DNA of 25,810 nt from an uncultured Alistipes sp. (GCA_947178455.1 CAMWYI010000005.1:1-25810); one strand, 5' to 3'; numbered from the stretch's first letter, positions 6,062 through 14,008 are shown. Notes: generated by a model from the letters alone, not told the origin. A program made the numbers and translations.

Positions 6062-7702
6062 ATGAAAACGATGTATAAAAATTCAAAACGAACGATTCTT
6101 TTCCCGCTGATTCTGGCGGCGGGGGTGGTGCTCGGACTGGCGTTTGGACGCTACACGGGACGCAATTCGACCGTGTCGCAACTGCGCGGCCTGCTGCAAC
6201 GCGTGCAGATGCCCGACAACAAACTGGTGCAAACCCTGTCGTTCATCGAAAATCTCTATGTCGACTCCATTTCGATGGATTCGCTGGCAGAACATGTCAT
6301 CCCGTTGCTGGTCAAGGAACTCGACCCGCATTCGGTCTATGTTCCGGCGGACGAAATGGCCGAACTCAACGAACCGCTCGAAGGCGAATTCGACGGCATC
6401 GGCGTGGTGTTCAACATGGCGACCGATACGGTCATCGTGCTGAATGTCATTCCGCATGGGCCCAGCGACAAGGCGGGCATCAAGGCGGGCGACCGCATCA
6501 TCGAAATCGACGACTCGCTGGTTGCCGGACAGAAAATCCCGCAGAATCGCATCGTGAAGCGACTGCGTGGGCCGCGCGGCACGAAAGTGCGGCTGGGGCT
6601 GGCGCGTCAGCATATCGACGGGCTGGTCGATGTCGAAGTGACGCGCGATGTCATCCCTATCAAGAGCATCGAGGCAGCGTTCCGCATTGCCGACGGCATC
6701 GGATACGTGAAACTGGGCCAGTTCGCCCGCACGTCGACGGCCGAGCTGATTCGGGCGATTGCCGCGCTTCGGGCCGAAGGGGTCACGAAGCTGATTTTCG
6801 ACCTGCGGGGCAACGCGGGCGGCTACCTCGACCAAGCCATTTCGATAGCGAACGAGTTTCTGCACGAAGGGCAGCTGATAGTCTATACCGAAGACCGCGC
6901 CCGCAAGCAACTGCGCGAATATGCCGACGGCACGGGCTCGGCGCAGGACATGGAGTTGGCCGTACTGGTCGACGAGGGCAGTGCGTCGTCGAGCGAAATC
7001 CTCGCCGGAGCGTTGCAGGACAACGATCGCGGCACGATTGTGGGTCGCCGTTCGTTCGGCAAGGGGCTCGTGCAGCGGCAGATTCCGTACAGCGACGGCT
7101 CGGCCCTGCGGCTCACGATTGCGCGCTACTACACGCCGACAGGCCGCTCGATTCAGAAACCCTACACGATCGGCGACGAGGAAAACTATGCGGCGGACAT
7201 GCTTCACCGCTACGAGAACAACGAATTTTTCTCGGCCGACAGCATCCGGTTCGCCGATTCGCTCAAACGGGTGACGCCGGGAGGCAAGGTGGTCTATGGC
7301 GGCGGAGGCATCATGCCCGATGTGTTCGTGCCGGCCGATACGACCGATGTGACGCGCTATTTCATCGAAGTGGTGGGGCGGAATATCCTGTACCGCTACA
7401 CTATCGAGTATGCCGATCGGCATCGCGAAGCGCTGAATGCCGTGCAGACGCTCGATGAACTCGACCGGCTGCTGGACGGCGATAAGACGCTGGTGGAGGA
7501 TTTCGTGCGCTATGCGGCGCGGCAAGGTGTGGCACCGCGCTGGCGCGAAATCGCGCGGTCGCGCAAACTCATCGAAGCGCAGCTGCGTGCCTACATCGGC
7601 CGCAACACGGCGCTGGAAGACAACGGATTTTATGCCAACATCTACCCGGTGGACGACGTAATCGTGCGGGCGATGGAGGTACTCAAAGCACAAAAACCAT
7701 GA
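6062..7702 (+). CDS. S41 family carboxy-terminal processing protease
   Basis: A 546-residue periplasmic serine protease of the CtpA/Prc group, which cuts C-terminal regions of exported proteins. An uncleaved membrane anchor or signal lies at about residues 11-29. A PDZ domain covers about 108-195 and contains 'DKAGIKAGDRIIEID'. The S41 core (about 205-385) holds 'DLRGNAGG' (247-254), the nucleophile region 'GSASSSE' (306-312) and the general-base lysine in 'SFGKG' (Lys334). A C-terminal extension of about 150 residues follows, common in Bacteroidetes members. The start at 6062 immediately follows a repeat; MYKNSK at 6071 is an alternative. First gene of a four-gene unit: its stop overlaps the next ATG. 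Confidence 0.93.
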   Translation: MKTMYKNSKRTILFPLILAAGVVLGLAFGRYTGRNSTVSQLRGLLQRVQMPDNKLVQTLSFIENLYVDSISMDSLAEHVIPLLVKELDPHSVYVPADEMAELNEPLEGEFDGIGVVFNMATDTVIVLNVIPHGPSDKAGIKAGDRIIEIDDSLVAGQKIPQNRIVKRLRGPRGTKVRLGLARQHIDGLVDVEVTRDVIPIKSIEAAFRIADGIGYVKLGQFARTSTAELIRAIAALRAEGVTKLIFDLRGNAGGYLDQAISIANEFLHEGQLIVYTEDRARKQLREYADGTGSAQDMELAVLVDEGSASSSEILAGALQDNDRGTIVGRRSFGKGLVQRQIPYSDGSALRLTIARYYTPTGRSIQKPYTIGDEENYAADMLHRYENNEFFSADSIRFADSLKRVTPGGKVVYGGGGIMPDVFVPADTTDVTRYFIEVVGRNILYRYTIEYADRHREALNAVQTLDELDRLLDGDKTLVEDFVRYAARQGVAPRWREIARSRKLIEAQLRAYIGRNTALEDNGFYANIYPVDDVIVRAMEVLKAQKP

Positions 7703-7929
7703 TTAAGAAGTTGATCGGACTGCTGGCCGCAGCAGGAATCATTGCGGTGTTGGTAGCGACGGTGCTCTATCGCGACGAGTATCGGTCGATGGTATTCGAG
7801 GAGGGTACGTCGCTGCGCGATTTCATCGTCGGGGCGAAACCCGCTGCCGAACCTGCCGCTGCGCCGGAGTCGGACGCGGCGGAACCCGAAGCCGCCGAAG
7901 CGGAGTTCGAGGAGGCTGAAATGGAGTAA
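7699..7929 (+). CDS. Small membrane-anchored acidic protein
   Basis: A 76-residue protein whose ATG overlaps the S41 stop (ATGA), strong evidence that it is translated. Residues about 4-24 ('KLIGLLAAAGIIAVLVATVLY') form one membrane segment. The tail from about residue 50 is almost all Ala, Glu and Pro and ends 'EFEEAEME'. I recognise no family. With the protease upstream it could be an adaptor or substrate in the envelope, but that is only context. Confidence 0.75.
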   Translation: MIKKLIGLLAAAGIIAVLVATVLYRDEYRSMVFEEGTSLRDFIVGAKPAAEPAAAPESDAAEPEAAEAEFEEAEME

Positions 7930-7933
7930 AGCG

Positions 7934-8125
7934 GTGAAAGAAAAAGAGTTGACTTATACCGAAGCGACAGCCGAAATCGAACGGATTTTGGCTCGGTTGC
8001 GCAGTGAGGAAATGGACGTGGACGACTTGGCCGCGCAGGTGGCGCGTGCGACGGAGTTGATTGCCCGTTGCAAGGAAAAACTCCTGAAAACCGAAGCCGA
8101 AGTCGCCCGGATTCTGGAAAAATGA
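7934..8125 (+). CDS. xseB: Exodeoxyribonuclease VII small subunit
   Basis: A 63-residue coiled-coil subunit that binds several-fold to XseA to form exonuclease VII, which degrades single-stranded DNA to acid-soluble oligonucleotides. The sequence 'LTYTEATAEIERILARLRSEEMDVDDLAAQVARATELIARCKEKLLKTEAEVARIL' follows the family pattern from end to end. It starts at GTG 7934, four bases after the previous stop; no in-frame ATG is available nearby. The stop overlaps the next ATG (ATGA at 8122-8125). xseA, often the neighbour, is not in this window. Confidence 0.92.
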   Translation: MKEKELTYTEATAEIERILARLRSEEMDVDDLAAQVARATELIARCKEKLLKTEAEVARILEK

Positions 8126-8919
8126 AACGGCTCGTTCGATTCTGTCTGAATGCCGTGCCGCGTCCCGTGCTGCAACGTGCGGCGGGGTGGCTGGTGCCGC
8201 TGGCGGGCCTTTTCTACAAGGGGTGGAGCGCGAAAAGCCGTCGGGTCGAATGCCCCGTGTGCGGCGCACGCTACCGGCGGTTCATGCCCTACGGCTATGT
8301 CCGTGCGCGGGCCAATGCGCTGTGTCCGAACTGCCTTTCGCTGGAACGCCACCGGCTGCTGTGGCTCTATCTCATGCGCGAAACCGACCTGCTGGAACGC
8401 ACGCCGCGCACGCTGCACATCGCGCCGGAAGTATGCCTGATGCGGCATCTGAAAGCGCATTTCGCCGACTGCCCGGACCGATACGTGACGGCCGATTTGG
8501 AGAGTCCGCTGGCCGACCTGCACTTCGATGTGCAGGAAATCCCGCTGGCGGACGGCTCGTTCGACGTGGTGATTTGCAACCACCTGCTGGAACACGTGGC
8601 CGATGACCGCAAGGCGATGCGCGAATTGCACCGCATCCTGCGGCCCGGAGGCTGGGGTGTACTGCTGTCGCCGGTGGAACTCGACCGTGACTGCACCTAC
8701 GAGGATGACACGGTGACCGACCCTGCGGAGCGCACGCGGATATTCGGCCAATACGACCACCGCCGCATTTACGGACGCGACTATGCCGACCGGCTGCGCG
8801 AAGCGGGATTCGAGGTGGAGGAAATCGACTACACGGCCCGTCTCGGTGCGGAAGCCCGTGTGCACTATGCCCTGCCCGAAGACCGAATCTATGCGGTGCG
8901 GCGGCCCGGCCGTTCTTGA
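8122..8919 (+). CDS. SAM-dependent methyltransferase with N-terminal zinc-ribbon-like region
   Basis: A 265-residue protein starting at the ATG that overlaps the xseB stop; the open frame reaches back to 8068, but inside xseB. Residues 44-71 hold two CxxC pairs ('CPVC' 44-47 and 'CPNC' 68-71), suggesting a bound zinc. A class I methyltransferase fold follows: 'TLHIAPEVCLMRHLK' (about 98-111) in the motif I position, 'ADLESPLADLHFDVQEIPLADGSFDVVICNHLLEHV' (about 125-159), and 'ELHRILRPGGWGVLLSPV', as in the Methyltransf_11 group. Motif I lacks the usual GxGxG. The substrate is unknown. Last gene of the S41 unit. Confidence 0.85.
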   Translation: MKRLVRFCLNAVPRPVLQRAAGWLVPLAGLFYKGWSAKSRRVECPVCGARYRRFMPYGYVRARANALCPNCLSLERHRLLWLYLMRETDLLERTPRTLHIAPEVCLMRHLKAHFADCPDRYVTADLESPLADLHFDVQEIPLADGSFDVVICNHLLEHVADDRKAMRELHRILRPGGWGVLLSPVELDRDCTYEDDTVTDPAERTRIFGQYDHRRIYGRDYADRLREAGFEVEEIDYTARLGAEARVHYALPEDRIYAVRRPGRS

Positions 8920-8950
8920 CGGGGAATTATGAATTTTGGACGGAATAAGC

Positions 8951-8958
8951 TATATTTG
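8951..8958 (+). promoter_or_regulatory. -7 box of proS
   Basis: TATATTTG is an exact TAnnTTTG match, 36 bases before the ATG at 8995. No TTTG lies at the ideal upstream distance. Confidence 0.6.
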
Positions 8959-8994
8959 CACTCCGAAAACAACTTACGAACTTTTAGATAAGCT

Positions 8995-10479
8995 ATGGCA
9001 AAGGAACTGAAAGACCTGACCAAATCGGAAGACAACTACTCGCAGTGGTACAACGATTTGGTGGTGAAGGCGGGATTGGCCGAAAATTCGGCCGTACGCG
9101 GTTGCATGGTCATCAAACCCTACGGCTATGCCATTTGGGAGAAGATGCACGACGCGCTGGACAAGATGTTCAAGGAGACGGGACATCAGAATGCCTATTT
9201 CCCGCTGTTCATTCCGAAGTCGTTTTTCTCGAAAGAGGCCGACCACGTCGAGGGATTCGCCAAAGAGTGCGCCGTAGTGACCCATTACCGGCTGATGAAC
9301 GACCCCGACGGCAACGGCGTGGTCGTAGACCCCGATGCCAAATTGGAAGAAGAATTAATCGTGCGCCCGACGTCGGAGACGATTATTTGGAGCACCTACA
9401 AAAACTGGATTCAGTCCTATCGCGACCTGCCGATTCTGTGCAACCAGTGGGCCAACGTCGTGCGCTGGGAGATGCGCACGCGGCTGTTCCTGCGCACGGC
9501 CGAATTCCTGTGGCAGGAGGGGCACACGGCCCATGCGACGCGTGAGGAGGCCGTAGCCGAAGCGATGAAGATGATTCACGTCTATCAGCGTTTTGCCGAA
9601 GAGTGGATGTCGCTGCCGGTCATGGTGGGCCACAAGTCGCCCAACGAACGCTTCGCCGGAGCCGAAGACACGCTGACGATCGAAGCGCTGATGCAGGACG
9701 GCAAAGCGCTGCAAAGCGGCACGTCGCACTTCTTGGGGCAGAATTTCGCCAAAGCATTCGATGTGCAGTATGCCAACAAAGAGGGCAAGCTGGAATATGT
9801 GTGGGCGACGTCGTGGGGCGTATCGACCCGCTTGATGGGCGCGCTCATCATGGCCCACTCGGACAACAACGGACTGGTGCTGCCGCCGAAGTTGGCCCCG
9901 ATTCAGGTGGTCATGGTGCCGATTTACAAAGGGCTGGAACAATTGGACGAAATCCGTGCGCGGTTCGAGGCGATTGCCGAAGCGCTGCGAGCGAAAGGCA
10001 TCAGCGTGAAAATCGACGACCGCGACAACGTGCGTTCGGGATTCAAATTCTCGGAGTACGAGCTGAAAGGCGTGCCGGTGCGTCTGGCGATGGGCCCCCG
10101 CGATTTGGAAAACGGCACGGTCGAATTAGTGCGCCGCGATACGCTCGAAAAGGAAACGCGCTCGCAAGAGGGTTTGGTGGAGTACATCGAGCAGCTGATG
10201 ACCGAAATCCAAGAAAATATCTTCCGCAAAGCGCTTGCGTTCCGCGATTCGATGGTGACGCGGGTCGACACGTGGGAGGAGTTCCAGCGCGTGCTGGACG
10301 AAAAAGGCGGATTCGTGCTGGCGCACTGGGACGGCACGGTCGAAACCGAAGTCGCTATCAAAGATGCGACCAAAGCGACGATTCGCTGCATTCCGTTTGA
10401 TGCACCGGCCGAAGAGGGCATGTGTGTATTCTCTGGAAAACCCTCGCACCGCCGTGTACTCTTTGCACGAAGTTACTAA
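8995..10479 (+). CDS. proS: Prolyl-tRNA synthetase, archaeal/eukaryal type
   Basis: Charges tRNA-Pro with proline. The 494 residues fit the short ProS form without the bacterial editing insertion. Class II catalytic motifs are clear: 'LIVRPTSETIIWSTYKNWIQSYRDLPI' with 'NVVRWEMRTRLFLRTAEFLWQEGHTAHAT' (motif 2 region), and 'ATSWGVSTRLMGALIMAHSDNNGLVLPPKLAP' (motif 3). The anticodon-binding domain ('VVMVPIY...', about residues 300-400) and the type-specific C-terminal domain ending in 'RVLFARSY' follow. The aromatic C-terminus is typical of this form. It stands alone behind its own promoter. Confidence 0.97.
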   Translation: MAKELKDLTKSEDNYSQWYNDLVVKAGLAENSAVRGCMVIKPYGYAIWEKMHDALDKMFKETGHQNAYFPLFIPKSFFSKEADHVEGFAKECAVVTHYRLMNDPDGNGVVVDPDAKLEEELIVRPTSETIIWSTYKNWIQSYRDLPILCNQWANVVRWEMRTRLFLRTAEFLWQEGHTAHATREEAVAEAMKMIHVYQRFAEEWMSLPVMVGHKSPNERFAGAEDTLTIEALMQDGKALQSGTSHFLGQNFAKAFDVQYANKEGKLEYVWATSWGVSTRLMGALIMAHSDNNGLVLPPKLAPIQVVMVPIYKGLEQLDEIRARFEAIAEALRAKGISVKIDDRDNVRSGFKFSEYELKGVPVRLAMGPRDLENGTVELVRRDTLEKETRSQEGLVEYIEQLMTEIQENIFRKALAFRDSMVTRVDTWEEFQRVLDEKGGFVLAHWDGTVETEVAIKDATKATIRCIPFDAPAEEGMCVFSGKPSHRRVLFARSY

Positions 10480-10585
10480 TCGCCCAGCCTGACAGCGTTG
10501 CGCTCTTTGGGGGCGTGCTCGCCCCCAGCCGCGCGGCAAACCCGAGCAATAAGAGGCGGCGAGTGACGACGGATTGCCTCCGTCT
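10480..10585. other. Gap after proS: short GC hairpins
   Basis: This stretch holds a perfect hairpin GGGGGCG-TGCT-CGCCCCC (10509-10526) without a U-run. I see no gene in it. Confidence 0.5.
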
Positions 10586-10650
10586 ATAAATACAAACAAG
10601 CAGATACGTCGAATAACCGAGTTATTCCGTATCTGCTTGTTCGTATTTAT
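10586..10650. repeat. Near-perfect 65-base inverted repeat downstream of proS
   Basis: ATAAATAC 10586-10593 pairs with GTATTTAT 10643-10650. After one mismatch, AACAAGCAGATACG 10595-10608 pairs with CGTATCTGCTTGTT 10628-10641. After a 2-base bulge, GAATAAC 10611-10617 pairs with GTTATTC 10621-10627 around a 3-base loop: 29 base pairs in all. It is far longer than an ordinary terminator and has no T-run. Confidence 0.85.
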
Positions 10651-10662
10651 GCGAAACATTCG

Positions 10663-10890
10663 CCCCGTTAAGAACGGGGTTTTAAGCGCGACCGCTGGTT
10701 TCGGTGTTTCCGTCGGTCGTGGTCGCTATCATCCTTGACAGACTGCGGCGCTGTGAGCCGCGCGGGCCGCAGCCTTCGCCCGCGAAGGCCCGCCGTTGGC
10801 GTCCTTCGTAGTCTCCGACCCGCTTCGGTCAGAGCGCTTCCGACCATCCGAAGCGAACAGAGTATCCGTAGCGCTAATAAAACCCGCTTT
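10663..10890. repeat. Modular intergenic repeat IV
   Basis: Runs from CCCCGTTAAGAACGGGG (10663-10679) plus TTTTAAGCGCGACCG to the palindrome CCCGCTTTTTAAGCGGG. Modules between are GGTCGTGGTCGCTATCAT, GAGCCGCGCGGGCC, TTCGCCCGCGAAGGCCCGCC, GTTGGCGTCCTTCGTAGTCT, GGTCAGAGCGCTTCCGACC, and TAGCGCTAATAA. It matches repeat III in the opposite orientation. Its end encodes the C-terminus and stop of rdgB. Confidence 0.75.
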
Positions 10891-11455
10891 TTAAGCGGGC
10901 GACGAGTTGGCGGACGGCGCGGCCGCGATGCGAAATGCTGTTTTTTTCGTCGGGGGTCATCTCGGCAAAGGTTTTGGAAAATCCGTCGGGCACGAACAAC
11001 GGGTCGTAACCGAATCCCTCGCAACCGATTGCGTGGTCGATGATGCGCCCCTCGACGATACCCTCGAACTGGTATTCCTGCCCGCCGAGCAACAGCGCGA
11101 TGACGGTGCGGAACCGTGCGCGACGGTCGGCAACCCCTTCCAAGTTTCGCAGCAATAATTCGTTATTTTTAATAAAATTGTGGCCGTCGGTGGCGTATCG
11201 GGCCGAATGGACGCCGGGTGCGCCGCCCAGAGCAGCGACCTCCAAACCGGTGTCGTCGGCGAAACAATCCAATCCCGTGCGGTCGTAAAGGTAGTGCGCT
11301 TTTTGCGAGGCATTGCCTTCGAGTGTGTCGCAGGTCTCGGGAATCTCCTCCGTAATGCCGCAGTCGCGCGGCGTCAGGAGCTGGAAGCCGTCGCCCAATA
11401 CGGCCTGCACTTCGGCGAGTTTGTGGGCGTTGTTCGTGGCGAAAAGTATTTTCAT
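10874..11455 (-). CDS. rdgB: Non-canonical purine NTP pyrophosphatase (RdgB/HAM1)
   Basis: Hydrolyses dITP, XTP and related nucleotides to monophosphates, keeping deaminated purines out of DNA and RNA. The 193 residues from ATG 11455 begin 'MKILFATNNAHKLAEVQ', the family's N-terminal signature; six extra residues in the open frame are rejected. Other motifs are 'CFADDTGLEVAALGGAPGVHSARYA' (metal-binding acids), 'EGFGYDPLFVPDGFSKTFAEM' and 'EKNSISHRGRA'. It begins 5 bases after the lipoprotein stop, so it is the last gene of a three-gene unit. The last residues 'RLKSGFY' and the TAG stop come from repeat IV. Confidence 0.95.
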   Translation of the reverse strand: MKILFATNNAHKLAEVQAVLGDGFQLLTPRDCGITEEIPETCDTLEGNASQKAHYLYDRTGLDCFADDTGLEVAALGGAPGVHSARYATDGHNFIKNNELLLRNLEGVADRRARFRTVIALLLGGQEYQFEGIVEGRIIDHAIGCEGFGYDPLFVPDGFSKTFAEMTPDEKNSISHRGRAVRQLVARLKSGFY

Positions 11456-11460
11456 AACAG

Positions 11461-12222
11461 TCAATAGTAACAATATAAACTTTCGTGGATGCCGAACCGA
11501 ATCCGTATGCTGTCGTCAAGGTATTCGGCGTGGGTTTCGAGCGGACCTTCGGCGGTTTCCGTCGTCAGCTGCAACTGCCCTGCGTCGAATCGCTCGCCGC
11601 TGTTCGACGTGTATTTGAGCGGTTCGACGATTTCATAGACGATTTTCTCGAATCCGTAATCATAGAAGTCTTGGCAGGGAGCGCATTCGCCACGCCCTTC
11701 GATTTGCAGCTCGCATCCGTAACGGGTCGTGCCGTCGTTGTGCGGCTGGCTGTAATAGGTCGCCGTAAACGACAACTCGCCGCCGCCGTTCGGGAGGCGA
11801 AGGTCGTAGGAAGTAAGAGTATCGTTCGTGCGGCAGGTAATCGTAGGCAAGTCGTTGCCGGCATAGTTTCGGCAAGAGCAGGCGTATCTCCACGTCGCGC
11901 CGTCGGTGGAGAGCGACCGGCCGTCGGTGTAAATCGTCAGTTCGCGGCGGTCGTCGATGATGCGCCATTCGTTGCCCGAGCCGACGATGCGCGAGGAGTA
12001 GAAATAACGGTCGTGGATGGTTTCGCGCTCCTCTTCGGGTGCCGAATAATAGCGGTCGAAAAACAAAACGTGCGTTGCGATGGTCACTTGTCCCCAAAGA
12101 TGATCGTTTGCGCACGAAAACATGCGGAAGCCTTCGGCGGTTGGGTCGAAATACTCGGCCTGTTCGATTTCGCAGGCGGTCAGTGCGACGAACGCTGCCA
12201 ACAAAGTCAGTATCCGTTTCAT
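11461..12222 (-). CDS. Predicted lipoprotein, unknown function
   Basis: 253 residues starting 'MKRILTLLAAFVALTAC': a lipoprotein signal with the lipobox LTAC and the lipidated cysteine at residue 17. The rest is hydrophilic and rich in Asp, Glu, Tyr and Thr, with several cysteines ('YACSCRNY', 'ECAPCQDFYDYG'). I recognise no family. The ATG overlaps the stop of the upstream outer-membrane protein (ATGA at 12219-12222), so the two are cotranslated and probably act together in the envelope; this pairing is the only functional clue. Confidence 0.8.
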   Translation of the reverse strand: MKRILTLLAAFVALTACEIEQAEYFDPTAEGFRMFSCANDHLWGQVTIATHVLFFDRYYSAPEEERETIHDRYFYSSRIVGSGNEWRIIDDRRELTIYTDGRSLSTDGATWRYACSCRNYAGNDLPTITCRTNDTLTSYDLRLPNGGGELSFTATYYSQPHNDGTTRYGCELQIEGRGECAPCQDFYDYGFEKIVYEIVEPLKYTSNSGERFDAGQLQLTTETAEGPLETHAEYLDDSIRIRFGIHESLYCYY

Positions 12223-12860
12223 TTCGTCGGTGCGTGTTTAGGGTTGAATTGGTAGCCTATGCCCAGCATCAGTGTGCCCTGTGCGCCCAATCCGATTTCG
12301 GCGAATCCGAACAGCGACCGGCCGACGGAGATGCCTATGGGGGTGAACTGCAAGGCTGCGGATGTCTCCCGAAAATAATCGGTGTTGTGGTCGAGCTCTC
12401 CGAATGCGAACGTGGCGCCCAGTCCGAGCGACGAATACATGCGCACCCATCGGCGGTTCAACCACGTGAAACGCGCGACGGGCATGACGGTGATAGCGTG
12501 GCTGCGGTTGCGGGCGGCGAACGAAAAATCGGAATTGTTGTAGGAGGTGCTGTATTCGCCGTAGTAGCTGAAAGCGAGGCCCAAATCGAACCACTTTCGG
12601 AATCGGTAATCGTAGGCGAGCGACCAGACGCCGCTGGTGTAAACCGGCCCGCGATGAGTGCGGCTGAAACCCGCAGGGTGGTCGGCATCGCAGCCGTGCC
12701 ATGTGTTTATGTAGGGAAGCAGCGGGTAGGCTCCGGCGGTGAGGCGCAGTTCGTGTTGTGGGACGAACTGCGCCCGATTGCAGGCGGGAATCGCCTCCTG
12801 CGCGGCCAGCACGGTCGGCAAAGCCGTCAGTAAGAATAGCAGCAAGGAAAGTTTCTTCAT
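12219..12860 (-). CDS. Predicted outer-membrane beta-barrel protein
   Basis: From ATG 12860 the protein has 213 residues, beginning 'MKKLSLLLFLLTALPTVLAAQEA', a signal peptide cleaved near Ala-Ala-Gln. An ATG two codons earlier (MLMKK) is equally usable. The mature part shows short amphipathic strands rich in Tyr, Trp and Gly ('WSLAYDYRFRKWFDLGLAFSYYGEYS', 'FTPIGISVGRSLFGFAEIGLGAQGTLMLGIGYQFNP'), like small porin-type barrels of Bacteroidetes. First gene of the unit with the lipoprotein and rdgB. Confidence 0.75.
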   Translation of the reverse strand: MKKLSLLLFLLTALPTVLAAQEAIPACNRAQFVPQHELRLTAGAYPLLPYINTWHGCDADHPAGFSRTHRGPVYTSGVWSLAYDYRFRKWFDLGLAFSYYGEYSTSYNNSDFSFAARNRSHAITVMPVARFTWLNRRWVRMYSSLGLGATFAFGELDHNTDYFRETSAALQFTPIGISVGRSLFGFAEIGLGAQGTLMLGIGYQFNPKHAPTK

Positions 12861-12899
12861 GAGCATTCGGTTTTCGAGGGGCGGTTCCGACGGCAAATA

Positions 12900-12908
12900 C
12901 CCCCCCCC
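12900..12908. repeat. Nine-base C homopolymer upstream of the outer-membrane gene
   Basis: Nine consecutive Cs (G9 on the coding strand), interrupted by one T and then CC, lie about 40 bases before the ATG, in the probable promoter or leader. Confidence 0.8.
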
Positions 12909-12989
12909 TCCGAAAAATGGGGCGAACTATTTGCGCGTTTTTTGCGAAATCGCTTCGGGAGTGCAGTGTGAAGCCGCTGTCGTCGGCCG

Positions 12990-13829
12990 TTACAACACGG
13001 CTTCGCGCCGTTTGAGCCGGTCGTCGGCCACCATTTTGTCGATAATCATCTTCACGATGCTGTCCATGTCGGAACCCTCGGAGTAATCGGCCGGGCAGAC
13101 GTGGTTGACGCGGTTGTCTTGGATGAGGGCCGCCATATCCTTGTGGACGCCTTTCTGCTCGGGGTTGTAGACGGCGATGGAGTGTCCGCCGTAATTCTTG
13201 ACGAGCCGCATGCACGGGATGTCGGTCGTACCGTCGCCGACGTAAATCATGTGGCGGAACGGCACGGGGCGCTCCTCTTCGGGGATGTACCGGTTGACCT
13301 GCTTGGAGTCGAAAACCGATTCGACCCCCTTGTTGATTTTGAAGATGAACTGCGTCTTGTTGGTGTAATTGACCGCGACGGCGGGCCAGTAGGCGATGCC
13401 GTCGACGTCGTAAAGGAACGAGCAAGCGTAGATTTTGCGAAATTCGTGCGCGATGCCGGTGCCCTCGATAATCTCTTTCAACCCCGAAGAGTTGATGTAA
13501 TGCAGGATGCGGACGCCCCGCTCGGCAGCGTAACGGTTGATGCGCGAAAACCAGTCGCGCACGCCCGGAAAGAGGGTTACGTGCCGACCCGACTCTTGGA
13601 AAGCCTCGCGGCGCAGGGACAGCCCTTTGGATTTGGCGGCCTGAATCATGCGGGCCATGTAGGTCAGCACCATGTCGGCGTCCTGCTCCTCGGCGAGTGA
13701 ATTGGCCTCGTTCCAGAACTCGCGGTTGCTCTTGCCGACGGCGGGAATAAAATCGTATTCCTGCATGTTGCCGGGGGCCAGTGTGCCGTCGAAATCGTAA
13801 ATCAGAGCGATGGTGAAGCGGTTTTCCAT
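12990..13829 (-). CDS. HAD-superfamily phosphatase
   Basis: 279 residues, cytoplasmic. Motif I is 'YDFDGT' (nucleophile Asp12 and acid Asp14), motif II is the Ser-Ser at 114-115 in 'HYINSSG', a motif III lysine is Lys164 or Lys167, and motif IV is 'GDGTTDIPC' (198-206). The insertion after motif I is helical (residues about 30-85), as in phosphoserine-phosphatase-like HAD enzymes, so a small phospho-metabolite is the likely substrate; which one cannot be told. It has its own -7 box (13853-13860) and is divergent from the nitroreductase. No other gene shares the transcript. Confidence 0.87.
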   Translation of the reverse strand: MENRFTIALIYDFDGTLAPGNMQEYDFIPAVGKSNREFWNEANSLAEEQDADMVLTYMARMIQAAKSKGLSLRREAFQESGRHVTLFPGVRDWFSRINRYAAERGVRILHYINSSGLKEIIEGTGIAHEFRKIYACSFLYDVDGIAYWPAVAVNYTNKTQFIFKINKGVESVFDSKQVNRYIPEEERPVPFRHMIYVGDGTTDIPCMRLVKNYGGHSIAVYNPEQKGVHKDMAALIQDNRVNHVCPADYSEGSDMDSIVKMIIDKMVADDRLKRREAVL

Positions 13830-13852
13830 AGTCGTGGCGGATTTATCGAAAC

Positions 13853-13882
13853 AAAGTTAATGAAAAAATTTCAGTATTTTTG
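13853..13882. promoter_or_regulatory. Divergent -7 boxes of the HAD and nitroreductase genes
   Basis: On the minus strand TAACTTTG (plus 13853-13860) serves the HAD gene. On the plus strand TATTTTTG (13875-13882) points to the nitroreductase, 126 bases upstream of its ATG. The two boxes are only 14 bases apart, so their -33 regions would overlap each other's transcripts. Confidence 0.55.
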
Positions 13883-14008
13883 TCGGAAGCAGGGAAACCC
13901 CGCGTCTGGACGGGATGCAGGGCATTCGGGCGCGGCATGGTTTTGGCCGCTGCATCTCGGATTGTATTTTCCGAAACGGAGTTGTAAAACCGAATTAAAA
14001 ATAGTGCT

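Noticed and set aside
6083..7693. Very long open frame antisense to the S41 protease (and similar frames opposite dxs, polA, corA and proS)
   Set aside because: Shadows caused by high GC at third positions; composition is dominated by Arg, His and Val with no domain signal, while the other strand encodes a recognised family.
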